Part shown: piece by piece, positions 51,041 to 64,000 of the stretch
How positions within the stretch are numbered: position 1 is the first letter of the stretch
Layout of the letters: the number at the start of each line of letters is the position of its first letter
Assembly: GCA_944470555.2 (NCBI GenBank)
Contig: OX104129.1
Span: 86,760,820-86,824,819, forward strand
From: Heterobilharzia americana
Lineage: Eukaryota > Platyhelminthes > Trematoda > Strigeidida > Schistosomatidae
Direction of reading: 5' to 3'
DNA: 64,000 bases
Notes under the pieces: generated by a model
Databases searched by the model: none
What the model was told of the DNA's origin: nothing
The model's input: only the letters and a program-made list of their open reading frames with translations
Made by a program: the position numbers and the translations under genes

Positions 51041-54000
51041 AGCTGGTGGGCCAGATGTGATTAAACTCTCGAAAGTTTTACGTGTGGATATTATCGTTGT
51101 TTCCAACTGAATACTGCAGCTACAGTCACTAATAACCGTATAGTATAAGGATGTATATATATACTGAGAATTTCTCCGGATGCTCTGTAGTAGGCGTTGA
51201 CACACTTGTTCATTGTATTTTTCCTGCTCTTGTTATTTTAAATTCTTAAAAAACCTTTCTTTGCTTTACCATTGCTGATGTCCTTCAACCGCCATAACCA
51301 AGACTTTTCGAATGTAGGGCCCGTGGGTGCCATAAATCTTCCTGTGCCTTGTTTTAAGTTTAATGACCCTCAATTTTGGTTTGCCCGTCTAGACTATTTC
51401 TTCATTGCCATTCATGTAACTTCACAAAGCACAAGGTTTGGAATAAGTGGCTGAACAAGCGAAGAAGACCCTAATAAAGCCCCACCCAGACACACCTTAT
51501 GATATTTTGAAGCGGGAAGTGCTGAAAGGTAATTCGTTATCTGATCAGAAGGCTGTCGGTCAACTGCTGAGTAGCGTATGCCTCGGTGATAGGACACCAC
51601 AACTTAAGGGACCTATGCAAAGTCTGCTGAAAGATAGGAACGTAGGCAACCGTTTATTCTACCAGCTGTGGCTGCGGAGACTTCATGCATTCAACGAATA
51701 TTAGCTATCGAAGATGCGGACATTGACATTGACAGGTTGGCTGACACCGCTGACTGTATGTACGAAAGGATGCCTAAAGAGGTTGAAAGTATTGCTGAGA
51801 CAGCGCAAGACAACGAGTAGCTGCTTTAGAGGGGAAGACAGACATACTTACAGAACAACTGACGGCTTTGCAGTCAAACTGATTGTCACCGAAGTTCTAT
51901 GGAAGCAGATCCCGTAGTTGTGATAAGACCACGAGTAGAATTGCGTCTAAAAGTAGCACGTGCTGGTGTCACAAGAGGTTTGGCAGCAAAAGAGCGTCGT
52001 TGTTTGTTACCATGCTATTTTAAAACCTTTTCACCGGGAAACGGAAAGGCCGGCGATCGGTGAAGACTGCTGTCGCCGGCGTACAACAACACAGTCGTTT
52101 GTTTCGGGTGACGGGTAGGAAGACCGGAGCGCAGTTTCTGGTTGATACCGGAGCAGAAGTGAGCGTGATCCCGCCCACACCTTCCGAGAAACACCGTCGT
52201 AACCCGACCTTGACACTACAGGCGGCAAATAGATCCGCTATTAATACACATGGGACCAGAATTTTTATCCTAGACATTGGCTTTCGCACACCATTTCAGT
52301 GATAGTTCGTCATCGCTGACATAACGTCGCCTATCATTAGCATGGATTTCCTACAACACTACCAACTATTGGTTGACTCTAGTTGCCAGAGACCAGTTAG
52401 CCGTAATAGTGAAGTTTCCATCACCGGTATCGTCACGGAGACGAAAACAATAAACCTAGTCGTAGCTCCAATAGACAGCACTTCCAAGTACGATATCCTT
52501 CTGCGAGAATTTTTCGAGCTCACTCAAACGGATTACACGAAGTCCTTTCCAAAACATACGGTGACGCACCATATTCCTACAAAAGGTCCTCCAGTCCCAT
52601 CAAAACCTCGACGCTTAGACCCTAAGAAGCTGCAGATAGCAGAACAGGAATTCGATAAACTTCTAAAGCTAGGGGTTATACGCCCCTCCAAAGCCCATGG
52701 TCATCGCCCCTGCATATGGTACCTGAAACAATATCAGGGGAGATACGTCCTTGTGGTGATTGTTGAGCGTTGAAAAAGCGTACGGTCACTGACAAGTATC
52801 CAATCCCTCACGCACATGATTTTATGAACTCCATGACAAGAGTAAATATTTTTCCAAGATTGACCTAGTGCAAGATTACTACCATATTTATGTGGAACCC
52901 AATGATGTTCCTAGGACGGCCATCACTATCCCTTTCGAACTATTTGAATTTATTTGTATGCCGTTTGGTTCGACAAATGCTGCTCAAACATTCCAAAAGA
53001 TTTGCAGACCGGGTACTTCATGGATTACCTTTCTTCAGTGCATACATAAATGACTTAATAGTAGCTAGCGCATCCGAAACAGGGCACCTGCAACATGTGA
53101 AGACGCTATTCGAACGACTGCGTGAATATGGCATTACAATCAATCCTCAGAAGTGCAAATTTGGCAGTGTTTGGGTCACGTTGTTAATGTTAACGGTGTT
53201 GAACCGGTTCCGCAAGAAGCGGACGCAATTCGAGAATATCCTGTTCCAGACTCATTTCGAAAGCTGTGAAGATTTCTGAGGTTAGTAAACTTCTATCAGC
53301 GTTTCATACCTAAGCGTTCTGAAGTGGCCCAACCACTGACAGATCTGTTGCAAGGACGAGCCAAAGTGTTTCACATGACCCAAGCGGCCCATGATGTTTT
53401 TGGAAAACTGAAGCTGGTTCTAAGTTCTGGAACTCTTTTCAGAAGCACCACTTGCGATCATGACAGACGCTTCAAATGTTGCGGTGAGCGCAGTACTACA
53501 ACAGTTTGTTCATGGTCAGTGGGAACCATTATCTTTCTTTTCGAAAGGACTTAGTGCCGCTCAGTCGCAACACAGTACATTCAGCAGAGAGCTACTTGCG
53601 ATTTACTTAGCCATCAAGCATTTCAGATAGATGCTTTAGGGGTATGCATTTAAAGTATTTACCGACCACAAGCCATTCACGAAAGCGACGGACGCAAAGC
53701 ATGACAACTACTCGCCGCGAGAAATTCGACATTTAGAATTTATTTCACAACCCACTTCAGATATAAGGTATGACAGAGGTGGCTGATGCGTTGTCTCATA
53801 TGTACGTAAACGTCTTAGAACGTGACCATATTGGCCTAGCAGAAATGACAAAGTTGCAGGCAACGGATGAGGACTTAAGACACTTGAAAGACGATGTGAA
53901 CACCTCATTAAATCTTGAGGAAATGGTGCTTGATGACCCCGTATCCATCGCATGTGATGTATCCAAGAGTAAAACACGTCCGTTTGTGCTTTTGTCAATG

Positions 54001-55477
54001 AGACGATTAGTCCCCTCTAAGATGCATGGCATTTCACATCCTGGTGTTTGAGCTACGATGAAGTTAATTACTGACCGATACGTCTGGCCAAAGATGAATG
54101 GATATCTTCGACAGTGGTCCAGAACTTGCTTAGCGTGCCGGCGATCGAAAGTGCGAAGACATATTCTTTGACTTACGGGGAGATTTTCCGCACCGGATGG
54201 CAGGTTTTACCGTATACACGTTGACATCGTTGGACCACTACCCCCGTCAAATGATTTTAGCTACATTTTAACATGTGTAGACCAATTCACGAGATGGTCG
54301 GTGGCAATACCTCTGCAGGATATATCTGCCGAAACAGTAGCGAGAAATATCATCCAACACTGGATTTCTAACTTTGGTGTCCTAGGTGTCATGACCACAG
54401 ATAGAGGTGTGCAGTTCGAGAGTAGTCTATTTCAACAGTTGGCCGAACTTCTCGGGAACAAGCGCATAAGAACCACCGCATGCCATCCTGCATCCGACGG
54501 TATTGTCGAAAGGTTCCATTGACAACAAAAAGCGGCACTGATGGCAGTAAGGACTGATGACAAGTGGAGTGACATATTACCACTAGTACTCCTTGGTATA
54601 CGTTCGAGTGTCAAGCAGGACATTGGCTGTTATACTGCTGAGTTAGTTTATGGAACCGCGTTTACGATTGACAGGAGAGTATTCTAAACCAGAAACAGAA
54701 GTTCCACCAGACTTGACTAACTATGTAGAACAACTACGGTGACACATGAGCACACTACGACCTCAGTCCCCACGATACTGAGACGACAAAGTCTACGTAC
54801 CTCAGAGCATCTCAAACTGCACTCGTGTTTTTGTCCGACATGACTGCGTACGAAAACCCTTGGAGCCCCATATGAAGGACCTTTCAAGGTAAGTGGTAAA
54901 TCAGACAAGGTGGTCACGGTCGAACGCTCAGGTAGACGAGAAACGGTCAGCATTGACAGAATCAGACCAGTGTTTGTGAAACCAGACGTCACGGATACCA
55001 AGTCTGGACCCACAGTGAAGCAACCGGAAACACCGAAAACCACCGTCAAAACAGAAACAACGGCATCGGATCCACCCAATACTAGCGATGATAGCAGAAC
55101 CACAAGATCCGGAAGAAGGGTCCGTTGGCCACGACGTTACTTTCAAACAACTTACCTTTAGTAAAACCAATTCCCCAGTAACACTACTACCGTTTTTGTT
55201 CATTTTTCTTAACAACGTTCCGGGTAATACGATTTTGGTTGTTAATTTTCTTTATCTCCGGATATATTACTATTTTGATAGAGTTATTTTAGTGATTCAA
55301 CTGTCGTACACCTCATGTCCTATAAACACTCTTCCAATCAGTTTTCATCTTGATAATAGATATCCTTAACATTCTTTCTATGCTTTGAATATCTTCAAAA
55401 TGAATTTACCTTTCTCATAACATTTCATATTGAACACAGATATTCCCTCTTACATCTGCATTCTCGGGATGGACTTA
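51041..55477 (+). pseudogene. Array unit 2: internal region (gag-pol relic)
   Basis: Same gene order, stops and frame changes as unit 1, including YIND at 53043-53054 and the stop after FRTPFQ. Gag frame from about 51272, protease from 52060, RNase H from 53284, integrase core from 54301, pol tail 54910-55161. Variants shared only with unit 3 (GCCCCACC, CGTCGTAACC, AGCGACGGAC) group units 2 and 3 together. Confidence 0.87.
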
Positions 55478-55724
55478 TGTAATATTTCATTTCACTGTAT
55501 TGTGTTGGTACATGTAACAACTCATTGAACATTTTTGTTTAGTTGTACTAATAAAAACGTTTGCTTGCTCGTCGACCAATACAACATCCTGATATATACT
55601 TCGCGTTAACTCCTGATATTTACGCTGTCTGACGCAGGTGGATCAGCAGTGTCGGGAATTATAAGTAGACGGTAGTGTATCTGGACGCGTATACAAATTT
55701 GAAGTCATATTTCACAGCTCGACA
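55478..55724 (+). repeat. Array LTR 3 (247 bp)
   Basis: Shared between units 2 and 3. It has ATAAGTAG, like LTR 1. Confidence 0.85.
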
Positions 55725-58700
55725 AGCTGGTGGGCCAGATGTGATTAAACTCTCGAAAGTTTTACGTGTGGATATTATCGTTGTTTCCAACTGAATACTG
55801 CAGCTACAGTCACTAATAACCGTATAGTATAAGGATGTATATATATACTGAGAATTTCTCCGGATGCTCTGTAGTAGGCGTTGACACACTTGTTCATTGT
55901 ATTTTTCCTGCTCTTGTTATTTTAAATTCTTAAAAAACCTTTCTTTGCTTTACCATTGCTGATGTCCTTCAACCGCCATAACCAAGACTTTTCGAATGTA
56001 GGGCCCGTGGGTGCCATAAATCTTCCTGTGCCTTGTTTTAAGTTTAATGACCCTCAATTTTGGTTTGCCCGTCTAGACTATTTCTTCATTGCCATTCATG
56101 TAACTTCACAAAGCACAAGGTTTGGAATAAGTGGCTGAACAAGCGAAGAAGACCCTAATAAAGCCCCACCCAGACACACCTTATGATATTTTGAAGCGGG
56201 AAGTGCTGAAAGGTAATTCGTTATCTGATCAGAAGGCTGTCGGTCAACTGCTGAGTAGCGTATGCCTCGGTGATAGGACACCACAACTTAAGGGACCTAT
56301 GCAAAGTCTGCTGAAAGATAGGAACGTAGGCAACCGTTTATTCTACCAGCTGTGGCTGCGGAGACTTCATGCATTCAACGAATATTAGCTATCGAAGATG
56401 CGGACATTGACATTGACAGGTTGGCTGACACCGCTGACTGTATGTACGAAAGGATGCCTAAAGAGGTTGAAAGTATTGCTGAGACAGCGCAAGACAACGA
56501 GTAGCTGCTTTAGAGGGGAAGACAGACATACTTACAGAACAACTGACGGCTTTGCAGTCAAACTGATTGTCACCGAAGTTCTATGGAAGCAGATCCCGTA
56601 GTTGTGATAAGACCACGAGTAGAATTGCGTCTAAAAGTAGCACGTGCTGGTGTCACAAGAGGTTTGGCAGCAAAAGAGCGTCGTTGTTTGTTACCATGCT
56701 ATTTTAAAACCTTTTCACCGGGAAACGGAAAGGCCGGCGATCGGTGAAGACTGCTGTCGCCGGCGTACAACAACACAGTCGTTTGTTTCGGGTGACGGGT
56801 AGGAAGACCGGAGCGCAGTTTCTGGTTGATACCGGAGCAGAAGTGAGCGTGATCCCGCCCACACCTTCCGAGAAACACCGTCGTAACCCGACCTTGACAC
56901 TACAGGCGGCAAATAGATCCGCTATTAATACACATGGGACCAGAATTTTTATCCTAGACATTGGCTTTCGCACACCATTTCAGTGATAGTTCGTCATCGC
57001 TGACATAACGTCGCCTATCATTAGCATGGATTTCCTACAACACTACCAACTATTGGTTGACTCTAGTTGCCAGAGACCAGTTAGCCGTAATAGTGAAGTT
57101 TCCATCACCGGTATCGTCACGGAGACGAAAACAATAAACCTAGTCGTAGCTCCAATAGACAGCACTTCCAAGTACGATATCCTTCTGCGAGAATTTTTCG
57201 AGCTCACTCAAACGGATTACACGAAGTCCTTTCCAAAACATACGGTGACGCACCATATTCCTACAAAAGGTCCTCCAGTCCCATCAAAACCTCGACGCTT
57301 AGACCCTAAGAAGCTGCAGATAGCAGAACAGGAATTCGATAAACTTCTAAAGCTAGGGGTTATACGCCCCTCCAAAGCCCATGGTCATCGCCCCTGCATA
57401 TGGTACCTGAAACAATATCAGGGGAGATACGTCCTTGTGGTGATTGTTGAGCGTTGAAAAAGCGTACGGTCACTGACAAGTATCCAATCCCTCACGCACA
57501 TGATTTTATGAACTCCATGACAAGAGTAAATATTTTTCCAAGATTGACCTAGTGCAAGATTACTACCATATTTATGTGGAACCCAATGATGTTCCTAGGA
57601 CGGCCATCACTATCCCTTTCGAACTATTTGAATTTATTTGTATGCCGTTTGGTTCGACAAATGCTGCTCAAACATTCCAAAGGATTTGCAGACCGGGTAC
57701 TTCATGGATTACCTTTCTTCAGTGCATACATAAATGACTTAATAGTAGCTAGCGCATCCGAAACAGGGCACCTGCAACATGTGAAGACGCTATTCGAACG
57801 ACTGCGTGAATATGGCATTACAATCAATCCTCAGAAGTGCAAATTTGGCAGTGTTTGGGTCACGTTGTTAATGTTAACGGTGTTGAACCGGTTCCGCAAG
57901 AAGCGGACGCAATTCGAGAATATCCTGTTCCAGACTCATTTCGAAAGCTGTGAAGATTTCTGAGGTTAGTAAACTTCTATCAGCGTTTCATACCTAAGCG
58001 TTCTGAAGTGGCCCAACCACTGACAGATCTGTTGCAAGGACGAGCCAAAGTGTTTCACATGACCCAAGCGGCCCATGATGTTTTTGGAAAACTGAAGCTG
58101 GTTCTAAGTTCTGGAACTCTTTTCAGAAGCACCACTTGCGATCATGACAGACGCTTCAAATGTTGCGGTGAGCGCAGTACTACAACAGTTTGTTCATGGT
58201 CAGTGGGAACCATTATCTTTCTTTTCGAAAGGACTTAGTGCCGCTCAGTCGCAACACAGTACATTCAGCAGAGAGCTACTTGCGATTTACTTAGCCATCA
58301 AGCATTTCAGATAGATGCTTTAGGGGTATGCATTTAAAGTATTTACCGACCACAAGCCATTCACGAAAGCGACGGACGCAAAGCATGACAACTACTCGCC
58401 GCGAGAAATTCGACATTTAGAATTTATTTCACAACTCACTTCAGATATAAGGTATGACAGAGGTGGCTGATGCGTTGTCTCATATGTACGTAAACGTCTT
58501 AGAACGTGACCATATTGGCCTAGCAGAAATGACAAAGTTGCAGGCAACGGATGAGGACTTAAGACACTTGAAAGACGATGTGAACACCTCATTAAATCTT
58601 GAGGAAATGGTGCTTGATGACCCCGTATCCATCGCATGTGATGTATCCAAGAGTAAAACACGTCCGTTTGTGCTTTTGTCAATGAGACGATTAGTCCCCT

Positions 58701-60160
58701 CTAAGATGCATGGCATTTCACATCCTGGTGTTTGAGCTACGATGAAGTTAATTACTGACCGATACGTCTGGCCAAAGATGAATGGACATCTTCGACAGTG
58801 GTCCAGAACTTGCTTAGCGTGCCGGCGATCGAAAGTGCGAAGACATATTCTTTGACTTACGGGGAGATTTTCCGCACCGGATGGCAGGTTTTACCGTATA
58901 CACGTTGACATCGTTGGACCACTACCCCGTCAAATGATTTTAGCTACATTTTAACATGTGTAGACCAATTCACGAGATGGTCGGTGGCAATACCTCTGCA
59001 GGATATATCTGCCGAAACAGTAGCGAGAAATATCATCCAACACTGGATTTCTAACTTTGGTGTCCTAGGTGTCATGACCACAGATAGAGGTGTGCAGTTC
59101 GAGAGTAGTCTATTTCAACAGTTGGCCGAACTTCTCGGGAACAAGCGCATAAGAACCACCGCATGCCATCCTGCATCCGACGGTATTGTCGAAAGGTTCC
59201 ATTGACAACAAAAAGCGGCACTGATGGCAGTAAGGACTGATGACAAGTGGAGTGACATATTACCACTAGTACTCCTTGGTATACGTTCGAGTGTCAAGCA
59301 GGACATTGGCTGTTATACTGCTGAGTTAGTTTATGGAACCGCGTTTACGATTGACAGGAGAGTATTCTAAACCAGAAACAGAAGTTCCACCAGACTTGAC
59401 TAACTATGTAGAACAACTACGGTGACACATGAGCACACTACGACCTCAGTCCCCACGATACTGAGACGACAAAGTCTACGTACCTCAGAGCATCTCAAAC
59501 TGCACTCGTGTTTTTGTCCGACATGACTGCGTACGAAAACCCTTGGAGCCCCATATGAAGGACCTTTCAAGGTAAGTGGTAAATCAGACAAGGTGGTCAC
59601 GGTCGAACGCTCAGGTAGACGAGAAACGGTCAGCATTGACAGAATCAGACCAGTGTTTGTGAAACCAGACGTCACGGATACCAAGTCTGGACCCACAGTG
59701 AAGCAACCGGAAACACCGAAAACCACCGTCAAAACAGAAACAACGGCATCGGATCCACCCAATACTAGCGATGATAGCAGAACCACAAGATCCGGAAGAA
59801 GGGTCCGTTGGCCACGACGTTACTTTCAAACAACTTACCTTTAGTAAAACCAATTCCCCAGTAACACTACTACCGTTTTTGTTCATTTTTCTTAACAACG
59901 TTCCGGGTAATACGATTTTGGTTGTTAATTTTCTTTATCTCCGGATATATTACTATTTTGATAGAGTTATTTTAGTGATTCAACTGTCGTACACCTCATG
60001 TCCTATAAACACTCTTCCAATCAGTTTTCATCTTGATAATAGATATCCTTAACATTCTTTCTATGCTTTGAATATCTTCAAAATGAATTTACCTTTCTCA
60101 TAACATTTCATATTGAACACAGATATTCCCTCTTACATCTGCATTCTCGGGATGGACTTA
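55725..60160 (+). pseudogene. Array unit 3: internal region (gag-pol relic)
   Basis: As units 1 and 2, with YIND at 57727-57738. Private variants are AAAGGATTT for AAAAGATTT near 57680, CAACTCACTT for CAACCCACTT near 58435, GGACATC for GGATATC near 58785, and a lost C (TACCCCGTC for TACCCCCGTC) near 58925. The last makes this unit 4683 bp and adds one more frameshift before the integrase core. Pol tail 59593-59844. Confidence 0.87.
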
Positions 60161-60407
60161 TGTAATATTTCATTTCACTGTATTGTGTTGGTACATGTAA
60201 CAACTCATTGAACATTTTTGTTTAGTTGTACTAATAAAAACGTTTGCTTGCTCGTCGACCAATACAACATCCTGATATATACTTCGCGTTAACTCCTGAT
60301 ATTTACGCTGTCTGACGCAGGTGGATCAGCAGTGTCGGGAATTATAAATAGACGGTAGTGTATCTGGACGCGTATACAAATTTGAAGTCATATTTCACAG
60401 CTCGACA
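60161..60407 (+). repeat. Array LTR 4, true 3' end of the array
   Basis: Full-length LTR with ATAAATAG, like LTR 2. Homology ends exactly at ...CTCGACA; the next bases (GTTTTGGG) differ from AGCTGGTG, which follows the other LTRs. This marks the original insertion's 3' junction. The target-site duplication cannot be read because the 5' partner is lost. Confidence 0.87.
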
Positions 60408-63400
60408 GTTTTGGGAAGTGGCCGAATATTGTAGGCACTGATTAAAACTAAGATTTATTTTGCATTTAAATTTCTTTTAAGTTTTAAAACGCAGCAGTTG
60501 AACCTCATTCACCACATTTGTTTGTACTTACTGGTACATCTGATTTCTGCGCATAATGATGTGGTAGAAATATTTTAGTTATCTCCCTTGGCACTTTCGT
60601 CTAAGATTAATTTTTTTATATGAAATCGGGAAATGTTTGCCACGCGAAGTTCAGTTGTTGTCTGAATAAACGTTTGACTCATCTCTGGAACATTCTTTAT
60701 TGGATTACTAAACCTTACTGTGCCCTTTTTTCCTATACACTGCTTCAAATCATGCAAATGATTTTTCTATGGCCTTTGATTTCCGTTTCTAAGCAAAACT
60801 AGATATTTTCTATACAAAAACTAGCTACGAAGATTCCTTGTTTTGTGAGGAAACTCAAAGGCAACATTTCTCTAACCTCTCACAATTATTAGAAAATAGT
60901 TGAAGCTGGACACGATATAATGCTGACTGACGTGAGTAGTTCTAGATCAGTCACATCAATCTGCAGTGCTAACTAGCTGGATCTGAGTGATTTAAATACT
61001 GGTCAGTCGTTTCTCTCGTTTATTATCGGGTCATTTTTAGTGTTGCTGAGTAGATTAAGCTCAGAGAGAAGAATTTTCAGACCAGTTTTATTCTGGATGG
61101 CTACTTGAATGCACTGGTCGTATGTAGAATCCAATTAAATGTTTTCAAACTATGCAGTTCAGGCTGAGATATCTCACTGAGATACCTTATAGAAACCAAA
61201 GTCCTACGTTTTTATCAGTTTGCAGAAATACAGTTCTATTCCTCAATTAAAGTAAAGAATACATAGACAGTGATTTTGAGGTGTGCATAAGAATTTAGTC
61301 TGTTATGAATTGAAAACACCCATCGGCATGATACGCTAGCGCAAAGAAGCTTGTAAATCCAGATCATCAACAAATACTTCAACTAGATCATGTCATTTAA
61401 TTCGAATACACTGAAAAGGAATTAAAAGCCAATCTATAAAAATTTCGTCGCACGAAACAATCAGTTTAAAACAATAATTACTCTTGAACTGCTTTATATG
61501 ACACAGTTCCTGATGGTAGACTATCTGAATGTATTGTGCTTGAATGTAGTCAATATAGTTCACATACAAGTAAAAAATAAGCTGTGACGACTCATTCCAG
61601 GATTCAGCTACTCAGAGGAAATATGAAAATAGCCCATTTCATGACGCTACATCATAATTTGGACAAGGTGTACAACTGAAGGGAACTTTGCACGTAGTAT
61701 ATGTTTCATGACATGATGAATTTCGAACACATCTGGGCCCTGCAAACTCTGAGCGTCAGTCAAAAGTTTTCGATAGAGCGATGAGATAGAGTATAAGAAC
61801 CAACTGTTGTGATCACGGCTTTAGGAAGCTATCACTGATGCTGCAAGCCCTTCCAAATAATATTTTCATTTTGTCTTGATGACAAAATATCAAAACACAC
61901 ATCAGATTGTTGACATACTCAACCTAAGCTACAAATATTTCTCATCTGTTCAACAGTTTATGCTGCTGATACACGTGTAGACGGCTGAACAGTAATCGTT
62001 GAACTTCCACTTTCCAACAGTCTCTCAGTTCCTAGAAAGGAGAGTAAATTGATGAAACAGCAAAACGTTCATTATCAAGTTGAAATGTGTACAAAATGTA
62101 GCTAAATACGTTTTCAGTGGTCTTAATATTTGCATCGCTTTTCTATCCAGGCATTTCCTATCATTTTATTTCCATTAACAATAAGAAGACCTCAATTACA
62201 ATCACGAATCTTCCCTCGAATGTTCGATGCACGATAATTAGTTACGAATATTTGCAGGGAATTCCAAGAATCTTTGAGGGAACTACAACGCATTGCTTCA
62301 CTTCACAGAAATAACGTTTCCTGAAAACCAGTCATTTTGAAACAGATTTAAAAGCGGTTATTATAGAACTAATCTTCTGTTGTTTTTCACTTTCCCTAAG
62401 AATACTATGCTCAGATTTATCACAGCTGAGTTTACCATTCCTTGAGATTCAATGTGTGTGATCACAGGATATGGTTTGATCTACAGTTAAGTGTTACATC
62501 ACTTAGTTTTAGATTTCCGTTAGTAAATTTACGACATTGGAGTCGTTGTAGATTTTTTCATCTGATAAAAGACGGAGTGATATAATCTCACTCCATATTA
62601 CTGTGTGTTATGCAAACTAGCCTACCCTAGGATGGAGTTAAATTCTATTACAGTGCCTAAATTCTATGCTTACATTTACGACATTATTGTCTCCAGTACA
62701 GTAAGAATGAGAACTCCTATCTCCATGATAATTTTAAAACTGAATAATGGAGACACGTCAGCATTAAATCATATCTTAAAAGCAAGAGAATGTAAAGCAT
62801 ACTCTATACTCTTAATTCTAGGATATGTAAAAGAATATTTCAACTATCAACTTCACGTTATAGCTTAATAACTGGTGATATGGTGCTTTAACAATCTGAT
62901 GTACACAGTATAATTTTAGTTGACCTTGCTAAAGACAGCTGAAACAACATAAAAGCGGTTAGCCTCCAGGCAAAATTCAATCACAAATGCTTATTAAGCA
63001 GCAATAAACTTTAGTCAGTGTCTTCCACCTCACCAGCTGAAACAATGTAAAAATTCATGGATGACAAAATTTCATGTGTCTAATCTGGACTTTCATATTT
63101 AAAGGATATGATGAAACAGTCAGCGACCACTTCTAAACTTAGACACTCAGTATCTTTACTTGAAATATCACCTGTTCTTTGAAGATTCCAGTGATAATTT
63201 TAGTCAGATAAGTTATCCAGGAATATCCATTTCGATAATCTCTCCTTCTAGCTATACAGATGTGTATTCATGTTACTCGCTCAAAGAACAGACTGTTTCG
63301 GACACATTAATTTTCAATAACAGTTCGATGGTAATATCGCACAATTCAGGAATTTCATTTGGTAGAAGAGACAACTGATAATCTATGACACTCTAATGTA

Positions 63401-64000
63401 TACCTAAGTAAATAAAATGCTTCCTAAGAATGCTTATGTTCCTGTGCTACATGCACGATTAAATAAAACGCATTTTGTAAGCAGGGGAGCAGTTCTGAAT
63501 AAATGGAAGCATCACAATCTGAACGGAAATTACACATGCCAATAAGGAGCCAATTTTAATTCAATCAGTATTTCAGTAAACATTGAAAATCAAAGATTAA
63601 CGATCCGTTGAATACTGTGATTATAAGATACAAATTCCAAGAACGACTGGAGTAATCTAATTATATCACATGCACTTAAAATGTTTCAAAATATGTCTGC
63701 AAGGAAAAATGATCAGTGTAACTCACATGAATGAACAGCAAAAAGCAGTTGAAATAAAATCGCGAAAACCAGAAACATATTCATTGACGATTTCGTCGTC
63801 GATTGAAGACAACACAGAAAAGTAACTGTCATTCTGTTTATATACACACTTTCACGTAGACAGAATTACGATGAACAGTTTCTTTTTTACTTTCCACATG
63901 ACATGATGAATGTTGATAGACGAGGTAAAAAAATTTCTAAGCACATGTTTAGTCACTTCCAAAGTTGTTTTGATAGTTCAGTCACATGAATGAAGAACCA
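60408..64000. other. Right flank; no gene recognised
   Basis: AT-rich DNA with only short open frames (60575-60757 minus; 60620-60802, 62117-62314, 62605-62868 and 63160-63378 plus). None shows a known motif, and I saw no clear transposon protein. It may be intergenic or a large intron of a gene outside the window. Confidence 0.5.

Larger units (their letters stand above)
45493..60407 (+). mobile_element. Tandem array of a CsRn1-clade Gypsy element with shared LTRs
   Basis: The array is 14,915 bp with a period of 4684, 4684 and 4683 bp. It is built as a 617 bp pol tail, LTR, internal, LTR, internal, LTR, internal, LTR, with single LTRs shared between neighbours. The right end coincides with the LTR's own 3' end (...CTCGACA), after which flanking DNA starts; the left end is cut inside pol. 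By eye the units differ at only a handful of positions in 4.4 kb, and all carry the same disabling mutations. This is what LTR-LTR unequal recombination (or insertion of a one-LTR circle) would leave. An assembly artefact is possible, but the unit-specific variants argue against simple copy errors. Confidence 0.9.

Noticed and set aside
45493..60407. Regular direct repeats considered as a CRISPR array or satellite
   Set aside because: Units are 4.7 kb retrotransposon copies with gag-pol domains; there are no short repeats with spacers.

Overview
This is a eukaryotic window, most likely from a trematode and probably a schistosome. Three things suggest this. The gene at the left has a 5' run of 31-57 bp introns followed by multi-kilobase introns, a pattern known from Schistosoma mansoni. 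The LTR retrotransposons carry the unusual C-H-C-C gag box of the CsRn1/Boudicca clade. The other repeats are CR1-like LINEs, Penelope-like elements, an animal EnSpm/CACTA-like transposase and tRNA-like relics. The species cannot be fixed from sequence alone.

About 1.9-24.8 kb (minus strand) is the 5' part of one host gene, an axonemal inner-arm dynein heavy chain of the DNAH3/7/12 type, closest by eye to DNAH12. I traced 15 coding exons from an ATG at 24845 down to 1949, covering about 934 residues of N-terminal tail and the start of the linker. Splice phases agree at every junction. The one defect is a missing base in exon 15. The motor domain must lie beyond the left edge. The large introns hold Penelope-like fragments (one flanked by ~196 bp inverted repeats), LINE 3' ends and tRNA-like relics.

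About 25.2-45.5 kb is a transposon graveyard with no host gene I can recognise. It contains a LINE C-terminal fragment, a 3'-truncated CsRn1-clade Gypsy element with an intact gag (26.1-28.7 kb), an almost complete CR1-like LINE on the minus strand (29.7-34.4 kb), a second LINE relic with a deletion in the RT active site (35.0-36.1 kb), two different EnSpm/CACTA-like transposase relics (37.6-39.2 and 41.2-41.8 kb), an old LTR fragment (41.85 kb) and a short RT fragment (43.4 kb).

From 45493 to 60407 there is a head-to-tail array of one defective CsRn1-clade Gypsy element: a 617 bp pol tail, then LTR-internal-LTR-internal-LTR-internal-LTR with single shared LTRs and a 4684/4684/4683 bp period. 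All units share the same stops, frameshifts and mutated RT catalytic box, so a dead element was amplified as DNA rather than by new retrotransposition. From 60408 to the end I see no gene.

The host gene and the mobile elements have no visible functional link. The most notable points are the array, the micro-intron/microexon 5' architecture of the dynein gene, and several single-base losses in A-runs that may be assembly errors.
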